A stretch of DNA of 56,971 nt from Fomitopsis serialis (GCF_022376445.1 NW_025955214.1:1-56971); one strand, 5' to 3'. Positions 22,101 to 33,553 are shown, counted from the stretch's first letter. Notes: generated by a model from the letters alone, not told the origin. Numbers and translations are program-made.

Positions 22101-23353
22101 CTACTCGGTTTCACTCGATGCCTCCAAATTCCAAGGAGAGATATCAAGTGAGAAGTAACTTGGAAGGTGGTCCCAAGCCCTCTGCACCTCTTCACTGGCT
22201 CTTTCGGACAAGTGCGAATCACAGACATCGCAAAACCCGTTTGACTCAATTATATCCTGCCAGCCCATGAGGATATTCCGCCGGAGCAGAAGTGAGCCAA
22301 TAAGGTCATCATCAGAGAAGATCGAGTCGCGGGCAGCCCTGCATGCTTCCCTCCGATTGCAGGCGTGGAACCACTTGCTCCTAGGTGGTGGTTCGAATAT
22401 GCGGCACGTTGCCTCTGCATTTGCACAGGACAGGGCGTCCCGACCGATGAGACAAGTGATCAGATCGCTTTGACCGAGCGAATCCGTCCCGTTGCCTTGC
22501 AAAAGGGTTCCGATGTCCAGCTGACAACAAAGGTAGAACGCCGTGGGGAGAATCTCCAGAACATCGGTGAGCCTCGCTAATTTAGCGGCGGTGATAGCAT
22601 CACGTTGTTTGTACTGGATAGTAGGCTTCGATGTCGACTGCGGCCGGGGTCCAGGAATCATTTCCGCCCAGTCACAGTCGATGTGCCCATCGACTATGCT
22701 CGGTTTGTCGTGAAATTCTGTCACGAAAATTGTCTGGAGAAGGCGAAGTCCTTCTTTCTCAGCAATGTCAACCTGGTATTTATGACCAAGCCGGATGATT
22801 GCTGCGACAGCAGAGAACGGGATCGGATCTTCCAGAGGCACGAAGTGTCTAGAATGCGCAAACCCACAAATTCAACTCCTAAATCACAACGGCATAGAAC
22901 ATGTCATATCAGCACTAACCTCCTGCATAACAAAAACCGTAGGAAATGACGCAGATCCTCTGCGGAGTCCTCCAGTTGCAACAACGGACATCGATCTATC
23001 TCCGGGGTGCCTTCGGGTTGAGGCAAGCCTGACGATAGGAGATCGCGAAAGACGACGGATTCCTGCACCAGGATTCCGCGATAAACGCGGAACGCGCGCC
23101 GCTCAGCGATGAGGACGATGCTTCCGTCCGGGTACCAAAGTTCATCGTCATGGAGCACGTCGGGTTCTGGAGTACGAATTCAGCGACCGAGGTCATGATT
23201 AGCTTCAGCGGCCATGATTCGAATGCACTCGGAACTGCTACCTTGTACGTGTAACCGAGCATCAGAGTCGGTAGCCTCAGCACTGGCAGTGTTTCCGGAT
23301 GCCGCCAGTGAGGTAGCTATGGCGTCGCTCAGGCTCGTCGAGCTGCGTTGCAT
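22101..23353 (-). CDS. BTB/POZ domain protein, copy 2
   Basis: Three exons, 23242-23353, 22920-23166 and 22101-22848, give 368 aa; introns of 75 and 71 bp are GT-AG. The BTB opening DGSIVLIAERRAFRVYRGIL and the segment EDPIPFSAVAAIIRLGHKYQ align with copies 1 and 3, with the same exon boundaries. The N-terminal exon is longer and different (MQRSSTSLSDAIATSLAASG). The C-terminal Cys residues (FCDVCDSHL) are conserved. It lies 340 bp downstream of F-box copy 1 on the same strand. A Cullin-3 adaptor role is inferred from the domain only. Confidence 0.85.
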
Positions 23354-23693
23354 CGCTATAGGTAATACTCTGCAGAGTCCGCAGACAACGATGTTTTGGG
23401 AGCAACGAGCAGTGCGTCAATCTGGTAGCTAAGTTACTACTACTCCGAGTCAATCGGATGGAGTGGGCGTGTCCAGTTCGTGGTAAGTGTACGGGTGAGA
23501 GCAGCGGGCGCTCACAAGGACGAAGAACCGTGATCGTGTCGAGGTTAGAGCGCCTTGAACCTTGTTCGCCTCCCAAGGTAGAAATGCACTCCGGCTTGAG
23601 TTAAGCATGATGCAAACTGTAGGCGATCATCATTAGGTACTCCAATCAATAAATATCGTATGTCCCGCTATGAACGATACATGGACACCAGCT
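23354..23693. other. Intergenic between F-box copy 1 and BTB copy 2
   Basis: A 340-bp spacer holding the BTB copy 2 promoter and the 3' end of the F-box gene. No element was identified. Confidence 0.5.
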
Positions 23694-25406
23694 TCACCAG
23701 AAACGCTCCCAAGAGTCGGCATCCGCTACGTCGAACACGTCCACGAGGCCCTTGACCCTTTCCACAAGGTGAGCAGCAGATCTGAGGTGGTGGATGTTCG
23801 TGCCCATAAGGCGCAACTCCTTCAACCGTAAAGCTTTCTGCACATTCCGACTGAGGATAGCATCCAGAACCGCAGTTAAAGCCTCGAGGACACTATACGT
23901 CGCGTAGAGGTTGAGAACCTTGAGTTCCTTGCACACTAGGGGCTTGCTGTTTGTCATTGGATCGGCTGGCTGGCAGAGGGCGTCGAGCATATTGGCGATG
24001 GTCTCTGAACCGGATAGTCGGAGCTCTTCTAGCCCAGGAAATTGTCGAAGGACTCGTAGGCATAGTAGATCGTCCAAGAGCATCCAGGCATCGATGCATA
24101 GGAATGTCAACGGCGAGGACGAGAACGTATCAAGTACCTCGCGCATGATCAAAGGCCCTGTGTCCTTTGATCGTTGAGAACACAGCGCGATACGCAGGAG
24201 ACGTCTGCGTGACACGTCTGCACGGGGTGTAGGCCAGGCAGAAACGTGTAGATACCCGCCCAGTATGATACTGAGAGAGCGAGTCGACGAGATAAGGGAG
24301 TCGTGGGTGGGCATTCGCCTCAACGCTGCTAACATAGACAGCGCCGAAGGCTCCGGGTTGTTGTATCGAACGTCGAACGACATGTGTGTCATCTGAGGGA
24401 AAGCGAACCTTTGCAGAATGAAGATGACGAGGTCGAAGTGCAACTCGAGCTTGAGTGTGCGCAAGTCTTGCATGACTCTGGGGGCAGGGGCTTCCTCCCA
24501 GTTGGAGATGCCTTCAGCTAGGAGGTCGGCGGCAGAGCGGGGTCCCCCGTTCATTATTCGGCACGATTCCTCGTCTGGATGTTTCAGCCACAGGAGGTCG
24601 AGCTTCGGACAGCCTTTGATCAAGCAGATCCAGGCTGCGTAATCTGGGTTGTAGCTCGATAGCTCGAGGTGCGTGAGATTGGCGAGGGGAGCAGCTAGCT
24701 CTAGAGAGACGCTTTGAAGATTGAGCTTCCGAAGTCGAGCAGCATGCATGGCGGGTATATGCAGTGTTCCGTCCCCCGTCGGACGTTGGAATAGGGTTGA
24801 CAATGCGAGACTCTCGAGGTTGGTCATCGTGACTAGGCCACGCGCGATAGCCGGCAGGTCATGCCTGACCGACACGTCGAAGACGCGCACACCAGCTACG
24901 CGGTGCTCTTGTGCGGCCAAAGATTCCATGGCTTCATTGAAACACCTCGATGCAATGCAGACCTCCACCGATGCGGGGCTGGAACGCTGTAGGCACAATT
25001 GGGCCGTGTCGAGCTTCCCTTTGATGTGCTGTCCATTAAAGTAGATCGGATGCCAGAGGGTTGTAGCATTCAGAGCAGTTGCACGCCAACGATGGCAAAC
25101 GTGCGTCATCCTGATCCAAGTACGGCCGAAGCGTAACCTGTGCGCGTGCGCGTGATGTTTCATGTGGAGGATGATATCAATGAGCAGTTCGTCGGGGAGG
25201 CGATTGACAGGAGCTGAGGAGTTGAGGATGACGTAGAGATCTCTCCGTCGTCGCTGGGAACGCTCGAGGACGCGACGTGCCTCCTCGACTTCACGAAAGG
25301 CATCGTCGAGCTGGGCAACTGCCCACGCATGCGTCTCGCTCCTCGACATGCAGGCGATAGCAAGTGCACTATCTTGGTCCAAAATACCGGAGTTGGGGCA
25401 TTCCAT
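23694..25406 (-). CDS. F-box protein, copy 1
   Basis: A single uninterrupted frame of 570 aa. A pred helical N-terminus (FREVEEARRVLERSQRRRRD) precedes the F-box at about 68-115: SAPVNRLPDELLIDIILHM, then THVCHRWRATALNATTLWHP, which is the classic LPxELLxxI...VC+xWR pattern for Skp1 binding. The rest is a degenerate leucine-rich array (for example LRKLNLQSVSLELAAPLANL and LEELRLSGSETIANML) that would bind substrate. F-box proteins are receptors of SCF ubiquitin ligases; many agaricomycete members have unknown substrates. It is followed downstream by BTB copy 2, the same order as F-box copy 2 and BTB copy 3. Confidence 0.9.
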   Translation of the reverse strand: MECPNSGILDQDSALAIACMSRSETHAWAVAQLDDAFREVEEARRVLERSQRRRRDLYVILNSSAPVNRLPDELLIDIILHMKHHAHAHRLRFGRTWIRMTHVCHRWRATALNATTLWHPIYFNGQHIKGKLDTAQLCLQRSSPASVEVCIASRCFNEAMESLAAQEHRVAGVRVFDVSVRHDLPAIARGLVTMTNLESLALSTLFQRPTGDGTLHIPAMHAARLRKLNLQSVSLELAAPLANLTHLELSSYNPDYAAWICLIKGCPKLDLLWLKHPDEESCRIMNGGPRSAADLLAEGISNWEEAPAPRVMQDLRTLKLELHFDLVIFILQRFAFPQMTHMSFDVRYNNPEPSALSMLAALRRMPTHDSLISSTRSLSIILGGYLHVSAWPTPRADVSRRRLLRIALCSQRSKDTGPLIMREVLDTFSSSPLTFLCIDAWMLLDDLLCLRVLRQFPGLEELRLSGSETIANMLDALCQPADPMTNSKPLVCKELKVLNLYATYSVLEALTAVLDAILSRNVQKALRLKELRLMGTNIHHLRSAAHLVERVKGLVDVFDVADADSWERFW

Positions 25407-25835
25407 TGGTGCGGTTCACGATTCGGAGCCTACTACTTAGCCGCGCTTGGGTGATGTGGCATCGGGTAGGAAACTGACAATGACTTACTGCGTTATGTTG
25501 CACTTCAACTCTCCAATATACTATTGACACAATCGCGGGTTTCTTGTGAACGGAGTCCCGAAAGAGTATCAGCATGAGTAAATGTGGGCATCTTTATACA
25601 TATTTGACGCCTACAAACGTACCAAGAAATGCAGTCGGTTGGTCGCCGACGTCACTCGGCCGAAATTACTTACGGCAGTCGAGTGGCGACTCCAGCTGCA
25701 AAAGGCATGGCATCAGCATCAGGTAAGTGGCCACCAGAGCTCGAGCGTACAGTTCAAATGATTAGAAGGTCGTCGTTGGCTGCAAGCTTAAGGCCACGTC
25801 GGCGCTAATATCTGAGGCCTGCAATCGGCTACTTA

Positions 25836-26966
25836 CAGCAGATTCGGAAAACCTTGTCCGACGCGTCCCCGCGCGTGCGAAAATTCAAATAAATCAAGAA
25901 AATGACGAAAATGCGGAAAAGTCTAGGAATCGCGATACACGCACCGTAGCCATTATAGAACACCGTGTACGCCTTGTTACAGGTTCGCGGCGTATGCGGC
26001 ATGTCTATCGAAGGCAAGTTGAGGGTGATTTCGAAGGTTGTGCGATGCGTCGACATGGCGGGCGCTAAAGTTGACTCCCCAGGGAGCATCCACTGCAGAA
26101 CACCGCTGTGGGTACTCGATATGACCCGGAGAGTATGCGTGATGACAGGGAGACATGGTTACTAGATAGACACAACCTGAGAGGAAGACATTCGTGCATT
26201 TGACGGGCAGCCAGGTCAAAGACTTGCCTCCGAAGTGCTCGCATTGCCAGTGCCGCCCTGAGATGGCCTACTCAGGTTATATCTTCAAGTCTTGTTCTCT
26301 TCAATAAGGGAGAGTCTGTGTTATTTCACCAGAAGTCCCGAGGCCGCGACTTCAAGTTTGCATTTCCGGCTGGCCATGAAGCTTCAAGGCTACAGGAATT
26401 TCGTCACTGACTGAGACAGGGCTGAATAAGGTCTCGGCTTCTTCGAATATCGCTCCGATATCCATACGGTGCCTACTTACAATCCGATACTGTGCCCATG
26501 CCGATGTCGGGCCCAACTTCGACTTGAAGTTGAAAATTGCCAGGCACTGTACCGTTAGTAACTGAGGCTGAGCGCCAGGCGGCGAGTCCTCCTGGTTATC
26601 ATTGTCCCACAAGCTACTGCCTCTGTTACATTGAGAACTACATCAGTACAGCTGTACTCCGTACGCATCCATATCGAGCACCCGATGACACCCACAGCTG
26701 CATTTTGCAGTGGATGCTCCCTGGGGAGTCGGCTTTAGCGCCCGCCACGTCGACCATTGCACAACCTTCAAAAATACCCTCGACTTGCCTTCGACAGACA
26801 TGCCGCATGCGCCCCGAACCTGTAACAGGGTGTACACGGTGTTCTGCAGTGGCTACGGTACGTGTATCGCGATTCCTAGACTTTTCCGCATTTTCGTGAT
26901 TTTCTTGATTTATTTGAATTTTCTCACGCGCGGGGGCGCGTCGGACAAGGTTTTCCGAATCTGCTG
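25836..26966. mobile_element. TIR DNA transposon, element 2 (non-autonomous)
   Basis: Has the same termini as element 1: CAGCAGATTCGGAAAACC at 25836 and the inverse ending 26966, with TA outside both ends. The inverted arms are about 290 bp each (to about 26130 and from about 26670), longer than the left arm of element 1. The interior of about 540 bp is unrelated to element 1 and includes an 86-codon minus frame at 26352-26612 (FNFKSKLGPTSAWAQYRIVS region) that reads like a piece of a folded protein. No transposase is seen. It lies between the two F-box/BTB pairs. Confidence 0.8.
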
Positions 26967-27401
26967 TACTGCAATTGGGACATGCGCCTATCGGTAGTCA
27001 ATCTGTGGCCTATGGGCGAGTCGAGTCGGACAGAGCGTGCATGAACACGAATGAATCGGCTGTAGTTTGCTTGCTCACTGTCTTTCAGGTCGTCCTCTTA
27101 TAATTCAAAGCCCCGCGGCTCGGAACATGTGTGTTGATATGCCATGACCTGCTAAAGTCAATTAAGAAGAGTCGGATTAGGCCCACGTCTGGGGCAGCGA
27201 ACATGGCCAATGCGAGCAATGAGGTGCATCCGTCAAACTACGCCATAATACCGTTGAGGCTATCCCTTGAGCGATCACGATGGCACTTCCAATCCGTGGA
27301 AGCAGTGTGATGGAAACTGTATATACCGACGATCTTTTGCGGAATTCAGTGATCAGTAAATACATATTACAGCTACGAGAAGCGAGACGACCTACCTCGA
27401 C
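26967..27401. other. Intergenic; BTB copy 3 downstream region
   Basis: 27250-27310 matches, inverted, the flank at 2540-2610 downstream of BTB copy 1. Nothing else was identified. Confidence 0.6.
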
Positions 27402-28597
27402 TCATCGCCATGTATCAGGGTCTGCTAATTGTTTCCAAGAAGCAGCATTGAGCCAGAAATGCTCGGGAAGCTGCAACCACGCTCTACGCACTTGCTCCCT
27501 GGCTCCCGCGACCAGACGTGCATGGCAAATGTCGCAAAAGTCTTCTGCGATGACTTCTTCCTCCCAGCCCCAGAGCGTGTTCTCTCCAAACTTTGGTATT
27601 TTAACGATGTCCGGGAAGAGACCGTCCCGGATGTCTTTGCAGTCTCCGCTCTCGCAATCGGCGAACCAGCCGTCGGGTCCAGTGATCACTCCAGTTGGGT
27701 AGAGAACCGCGCGCGCTGCTGCAGCATGCGCGTACATCAACTCCTTCTTTCCGTCGATACATATTGCTAGGTCACTCGGACTGAGGCAATCCTGCGAGCC
27801 GTCGGTCCGAGGGTTTCCCAGCACAAGTCTCTCGGCTTTCAGCTGACAGCACAGATAGAACGCGGTAGGCAGGATACTCCATTCACCGGTCAGTCGAGCA
27901 AGGTTGACGGCCGTGATTGCATCTCGATCTTGATACCGAACAACGGACTGGACGGCTTGCGGCCGGCCACTTGAGTCGAGGCTCCGGTATATGATATCAG
28001 GTTGGTCGCGGAAGCTCGTTGTGAAAACCGTCTTCAGTAGTCGAAGGCCTTCAGCTTCAGCAATGTCAAGTTGATATTTATGCCCCAGCTGAACGAGGGC
28101 TGCGACAGCGGAGAATGCGATGGGTTCTCCCGCGGGCATAAAATATCTGATGCGCAAGATGAGCAGGTAAGCACAACCGAAGAAAGCAAAAAAAAAATCC
28201 AGATCTGAGCACTCGCCTCCTATTGAATAAAAATCGTAGCAGATGTCGGAGATCATCCGCAGAGTCCGACAGCTTGACCAAAGGACATCCATCTATCCCA
28301 TTTACGTCTTCTGGTTGAGGTAAAGACAGCAGGTCGCTGAAGATCGTGGACTCGCGCAATAGGATACCATGATATACACGAAATGCGCGCCGTTCGGCCA
28401 CGAGGACAATACTCCCGTCCAGAAACCAGAGCTCTTCGTCGCGCACAAGTTCGAGGTCTATGACGAGATACCGACACAGTCAGTTTTCCACATTTCGACC
28501 ATCCTGAGTGGCCAATGCCCTGGTAATGAGGGATAGAGAAGTCACCTTGTGTAGAGGCTGAGACCGTACGACTGTGACCGTCGGATAGATTTGCCAT
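27402..28597 (-). CDS. BTB/POZ domain protein, copy 3
   Basis: Three exons, 28546-28597, 28217-28457 and 27402-28146, give 345 aa. Exon 1 (MANLSDGHSRTVSASTQ) and exon 2 (241 bp) match copy 1 almost residue for residue, including LRDLLRFLFNR-type sequence at the splice (LRHLLRFLFNR). The second intron begins GC (GGAG, then GCGAGT) where copies 1 and 2 have GT. A GC-AG intron with good flanking consensus is usually functional, so I keep the model. The C-terminal half has CESGDC and FCDICHARL. It lies downstream of F-box copy 2 on the same strand. Confidence 0.85.
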
Positions 28598-29191
28598 TGC
28601 GTTTCACAAAACCAGCTGTGGTGCGGTTTTGTCTGCCGATGTGTGGGTTCGACACAATCCCTTCGCTTTAAGCTTGTGGAGTGTCTTCGTCTGAGACTAC
28701 GCAGGTATGTTTTTGACCGCGATGATCGTCAATTGCAAGTTTGCCGTGGGCGCCTCCGTGTGTGGCCACCCCCTAGTACATACTTTCCGGATTTGGAACA
28801 GCACTGTGGACTTACTATATGGACCAAGTGGACTCAGGGCATGCGGGCTACGCGTCGCGTATAGATGTCTCAAGGAGTCAAGCTTCAAGGACGTAAGCGC
28901 AAGCCTGCATGTGACATCGGTAAAGATACACACGGGTTTTGCAACTGCTGGAACGCGCTCCCCGGCTTGCGCGACGATGGTCGACAGCTTACGCACAAGA
29001 GCACGAGTACAGCCTACGGTTTGGAACGATATCGACATAGCGAGCCGGACGATGGATAGGATAGTAAGTACACAAAGTGGTGGAGTCCAGGAGCGCTCAG
29101 CGACAAACCACTCAGGACGTTTGTTTCCTACGCACTGGAGTCAGACATCAGCGTATGTTACAGAATCATGGCCGATAGGCGTACCTGGGCT
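28598..29191. other. Spacer between F-box copy 2 and BTB copy 3
   Basis: The first 80 bp upstream of the BTB start resemble the BTB copy 1 promoter. A plus-strand frame (28707-29345) overlaps the F-box gene and is not called; its segment around 28900-29050 has a faint C2-domain look but no supporting structure. Confidence 0.5.
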
Positions 29192-30856
29192 TCAATCACC
29201 GATTGTCCTGGGACTGTACGAAATTTTGACCACATCCACAAGATGTTTGAGCTGGTTCATGACCGAAGGATCTACACCCGACTCGTCGTCCTGGAAAGTT
29301 ATCAAATGCAGTTCCTTCAGTCGCGATCCCTGTGCATTCCTGTAGCGTAGGACATCCAAAACCAGGTTGACGGTCTCAGAAAGGTCCGGCACGTAGATCC
29401 CGACAACTTCGAGCCCCGAGCATACCACCGCGTGCACAGCAGATGTGGCAGGCTGACGTAGAGCAGCCAGAACGGGGGAGGCGCCATAGATGCCTGCCAC
29501 TCGCAGTTTCGCCAGAAGAGGGTATCGACAGAGCAATTCAAGGCAAAATGATTCGTCCAACGTACGAGTCCAGGTGGTTTGAAGGTTTAAGAACGTCAGG
29601 GGCGAGAGCGAGAACGCGCTCATCATCTCACGTATCAACAAGGCGGTTTCCTCCCTCCGCTGTGAGGGTATCACGAACCGCAGCAAAGGGTCGTGCTCCT
29701 CGTCCTGAATCGGCCAGGCGAGCAGGTTGAAATGATCACTCAGCACGACGCGGATATATTGTATTGACGAGACAACGGCCACATTAGCCATTTGCCTGAG
29801 CATCGCTACGGCGGACAACGTCGGCGGCTCGGCGAACTCGGGGAGGACAACCAACGATATGTGTGTCGCTTGAGGGAAGGCAAATTGGTCGAGGATGGCG
29901 AACATGTGGTCGGGGGGTAGCTCGAGTTTGAGGGTGCCCAGTTCTCGCATTGTAAGTCGTTGAGGGAATCCCTCCCCCTCCGAGCTATCTTCTTGCCTGG
30001 AAGCAGCGAGGTCCACGCCGCCGATTGCGAATTGCGAGTATGTTGATTGTTGCGTATGCTTCAGGCAGAGGGACACGAGCCTCGGACAGCGCCTCAGTAG
30101 AGAGGGCCAAGCCGCGCGATTGGGCGCGCAGGTCGACATGTCGAGATACGTCAGGTTGCTGAGAGGAGCGACCACCCGCAGAAATATGTTCCTGACCCAA
30201 ATCGTGCGAAGTCGGGCAGCGCACTCGGCAGGCAGCTGTAGCGTATCCTCCGTGTATGGACTTCTGTATATGCCGTACGACAACTCCAGAGTTTGCAGAT
30301 TCACCATTAGACTCAGGTTACGTGCGAGTCTCCACAGGCCACGGTCCACTGATAAGTCGGCGATTTTCAAGGAAGCTATGCGGTGCTCCTCTCGGGCCAG
30401 AACTTGCATTGCAAGCTCAGAGTAGCCCATATCCGCGTGAATCTGCAAAGAGGCATTTTTGGAACGCCTTAGACATAGTTGGGCTATGTCCAGCTCTTCG
30501 CGTATGTGACGGCTGTCGAAGTGGATCACGTCCCACAAAAGCGGGGCGTTCAAAGCAGCTACGCGCCAGCGGTGGCAAACATGCGTTGTCCCGATCCACT
30601 GCTTCAACGACTGAGAGACGTCATGTTTGATGTTGCGGATGATCTCGACAAGCAACTCGTCAGGGAGCTGATTGACAGGAGCCGAATAGTTCAGGATGGC
30701 GTGGAGATTCTCAAGACGACGGTGAGAATTGGCGAGAATGCGGTGGACTTCCTCGACTTGGTTCTCTGCCCACACGCGCATTTCAGATCTGGACATGCCA
30801 GCCACGGCAGCCATGTCATCGTTGACAATTGTATGAGCGTGTATATCATGCGCCAT
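29192..30856 (-). CDS. F-box protein, copy 2
   Basis: A single frame of 554 aa paralogous to copy 1 along its length. The N-terminal helix region has the shared SRSE motif. The F-box lies at about 58-105: SAPVNQLPDELLVEIIRNIK, then THVCHRWRVAALNAPLLWD. Leucine-rich stretches follow (for example LTYLDMSTCAPNRAAWPSLL and LSPLTFLNLQTTWTRTLDES) and it ends LVDVVKISYSPRTIGD. The predicted role is SCF substrate receptor, substrate unknown. The pair with BTB copy 3 mirrors the pair copy 1/BTB copy 2, which points to duplication of the two-gene unit. Confidence 0.9.
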   Translation of the reverse strand: MAHDIHAHTIVNDDMAAVAGMSRSEMRVWAENQVEEVHRILANSHRRLENLHAILNYSAPVNQLPDELLVEIIRNIKHDVSQSLKQWIGTTHVCHRWRVAALNAPLLWDVIHFDSRHIREELDIAQLCLRRSKNASLQIHADMGYSELAMQVLAREEHRIASLKIADLSVDRGLWRLARNLSLMVNLQTLELSYGIYRSPYTEDTLQLPAECAARLRTIWVRNIFLRVVAPLSNLTYLDMSTCAPNRAAWPSLLRRCPRLVSLCLKHTQQSTYSQFAIGGVDLAASRQEDSSEGEGFPQRLTMRELGTLKLELPPDHMFAILDQFAFPQATHISLVVLPEFAEPPTLSAVAMLRQMANVAVVSSIQYIRVVLSDHFNLLAWPIQDEEHDPLLRFVIPSQRREETALLIREMMSAFSLSPLTFLNLQTTWTRTLDESFCLELLCRYPLLAKLRVAGIYGASPVLAALRQPATSAVHAVVCSGLEVVGIYVPDLSETVNLVLDVLRYRNAQGSRLKELHLITFQDDESGVDPSVMNQLKHLVDVVKISYSPRTIGD

Positions 30857-31395
30857 CGCGAACCTCTTGAGATCGAGACTGGTGATACATATATATCAGC
30901 ACCTATGGATGCCCTGAGATGACATATCGAGAGACATACGTAGTCTGGTTAAGGATTGATTCTCTCCACCACGCCTTCACTGTGCTAGTAGTGTGCACCC
31001 TACATTCACAGCAAACGTTAAGCCTGAACACGCCGGAGGCACAGCGCGCTCAATGGTACTATAAGAGCAGCGTGAGGAGGCGCACCTGAGGCCTGAGACT
31101 TTATGGCATTAGTTTACCAGAGACTCTGAGTCGCAGTCAACGTTCTATCACCGTGACAGCAACTGAGCAAGCCAAGTCTTGGACACTGGCAGCGGCCGCG
31201 TCAACTTCTGGTGCGTGGGAGTCGCGATGAATGAACCGGGTGGAGCTGAACCGATTCCAGCCTGCCTCGATCGAGATCTTGGAAGTGATCTGACATTCCC
31301 TCCTCCTCCTCCTCCTCCTCCTTTGCCCCCTCTTCCTCTTCAGCACTTGAGCCTCTCCGCCTGAGTTCTGACGTTTATCATCCAATATATCTACA
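30857..31395. promoter_or_regulatory. Divergent intergenic region, F-box copy 2 and RPC82
   Basis: It separates two opposed start codons. A pure pyrimidine tract with repeated TCC units (about 31290-31340) lies 55-105 bp upstream of the RPC82 start; CT-rich blocks are usual near fungal transcription starts. No TATA box is evident on the RPC82 side. Confidence 0.5.
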
Positions 31396-33553
31396 ATGGC
31401 GGACGAGGACACTGCCCGCCTGTGCGAGCAGATCATCCGCTCGCATTTCGGACCACTGACTGCAGTAAGTCATACCCGTAGGTCGACCGAGTGTCTCGAA
31501 TAATCATCCCACCAGAAAGTAGCATCTGTACTACTTTGTCGCGGACGCATGCCTCTCCCGAACATCATCCGCTTCTCCGGGCTGAAGCCGCGTACCGTGC
31601 GCGCCGCCGTCCTCGTCCTCGTGCAGCACAACGTCTTGTGGCACGCGCAGTCCGAGGAGGAAGGCGAGGTCCTTGAGATCAACACCGACGAGTGCCTTAC
31701 GCGCCTGCGCTTCGGGCGATTCGTCTGGCAGGCTGAGCAGCTGCTCGGGAAAGCGGTGCGATGTTTCGCGTCGACATTCGTGCAGAGTAATTTACGCCCC
31801 CTTCACAGGCCGCGGAAATCGTCCAGCTGATCTTGGACCACGGCAAGCTGCGCCCTCCAGACATCATCTCACATCTGTCCATATACGACCCGGTGAAAGG
31901 TACCTCGCCTACAGGTCCTCTCATGTCTTTGAATTGACGCGCCGTCCAGCACCGGCGAAGTACTCACAAGCCCTACACAAGCTTGTCGATGGCCACTACC
32001 TACGACCGTCCACCGCGCTATCGCACCTGTCCCCTCGCGACAAGCGCATCCGCTACGTGGCCGAGGAGAAGGCAAAAGTCTCGGGTTTCCCCACCGCGAA
32101 GGAGCTGAAGCAGGCGAAGGAGACGGCAGAGGCACGGATCAGGCGGGAAGAGGAAGAGGCGGAGCAGATTGGCATGGTATGTCGATGCAGCCCCTGTGAC
32201 TCGGACACGCAACATAATGCGTATAGCCTCGCAGAAACGGAAAGCGAAGGACCAGTCGGGGCGATCGTCGAAGGTGCGCTTCTGCGCTATCGGCCTGTAT
32301 CGCGGGCTTATGCATGGGAGACAATAGCGGAAGGCCGTGGAAGAGGACGAAGTTGACGTATGTCCTACCGAGTTCTATCATCCTATCGCAGACTGAATCG
32401 ATCTTCGACCCAGGATGCTGTCTACTTCCGCGTCAACTCCGAGAAGTTCAACATTTATATCCGCAATAAGGTATTGACATTGTAAAGGCTTCTCGCACTG
32501 ATGTCTGACGCTCCACCTAACAGCTCATAGAGTCTGCGGCGACAGAACGCTTCAATGAATGTGCAGGGATCGTCATGCGCGCCACGCTCCAGGCGACAGA
32601 GGCAAAACAAAGACGGCTCACAGACATCCGTACAGGTATCCTCTTGTCTATCGCTATTTCCTTCTGTTATTGATCACCATGACCTCAGATCCGACGTCCA
32701 TTACAAATATCGCCATGCAATTGTCCGATGACGACGATCTATCTACTGGCCTGGTGCTCCCTTCGTCCAAAAAGCCGAACACCATCACCCTCCTCAAAGA
32801 CTACCTGGGCATATTGGCATCCGCAGATAACCCGACGCCCGCCGGCCGAGCAGCATCGTTCGTGTCGGTGAGCGGGTCCAAGGTCCAGGTGGAGTTCGAG
32901 ATCGTCGGGCGGCGTCTCAGGCGACGCATCCTGGAAGCTGCCGCGAGAGAGCGGCACGGAGACGACGGTGTCAGGGTTGTCCGGCTCCTCCTGGACACGG
33001 GGAAGATGGACGAGAAGCAGGTGGGTGCGCTGACGAACGACGGCGGCGGAGGCTGATGACGAGAGTGCAGATCTCCAAGATAGGCATGATGGCGAACAAG
33101 GACGTGCGCCCGCTGCTGGCGGCGATGTCGGCAAACTCGATTATCAGTCTGCAGGAGGTGCCAAAAAGCGCGGATCGAAATCCGACGCGCATGTTCTACC
33201 TATGGTACGTCCGTCGAGTGTACATGGATGGTTTGTGGACTGACGCGGTCGGCAGGTATGTCGACCTCCAAAAAGCATACGCGACCATCTTGGACAACCT
33301 CTACAAGACGCTTTACAACATCAGCATGCGGCGACAGGCAGAGGAGGAGGAGCCCCTCGTGAAGGCGGTGCTGGAGAAGCGGCAGCGGAGCGACGTGAGC
33401 CAGGACGAGGAGCGGCTGCTGACGCGGAACGAGCGGGAGACCATCGCGCAGTGGGAGAAGAAGAGGGAGAAGCTGGCGGTGTTGGAGACGCGGGTGGAGG
33501 AGGCTGTGTTTGTCCTGAGAGACCTCGCGTCGTTAGGCAGCAATGAAGAATAA
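31396..33553 (+). CDS. RPC82: DNA-directed RNA polymerase III subunit RPC3/RPC82
   Basis: Eleven exons: 31396-31464, 31516-31755, 31809-31899, 31950-32176, 32235-32273, 32328-32357, 32414-32470, 32524-32635, 32689-33020, 33071-33204, 33256-33553. They sum to 542 aa with all introns GT-AG (50-60 bp). The start MADEDTARLCEQIIRSHFGP leads into winged-helix repeats typical of C82: NIIRFSGLKPRTVRAAVLVL, then IVQLILDHGKLRPPDIISHL. The C-terminus has the conserved helical section DLQKAYATILDNLYKTLYNI and a basic coiled coil. The family protein forms a Pol III subcomplex with RPC34 and RPC31 that is needed for initiation at tRNA and 5S genes; length fits (human RPC3 is slightly shorter, yeast longer). 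No frame break is present. Confidence 0.92.

Noticed and set aside
28883..29070. A plus-strand stretch resembling the first half of a C2 domain (TRARVQPTVWNDIDI).
   Set aside because: The similarity is faint, the frame overlaps the minus-strand F-box gene downstream, and no second half or gene structure is visible.
28707..29345. 212-codon plus-strand frame.
   Set aside because: Its last part is antisense to the F-box gene end and it has no recognisable domain.
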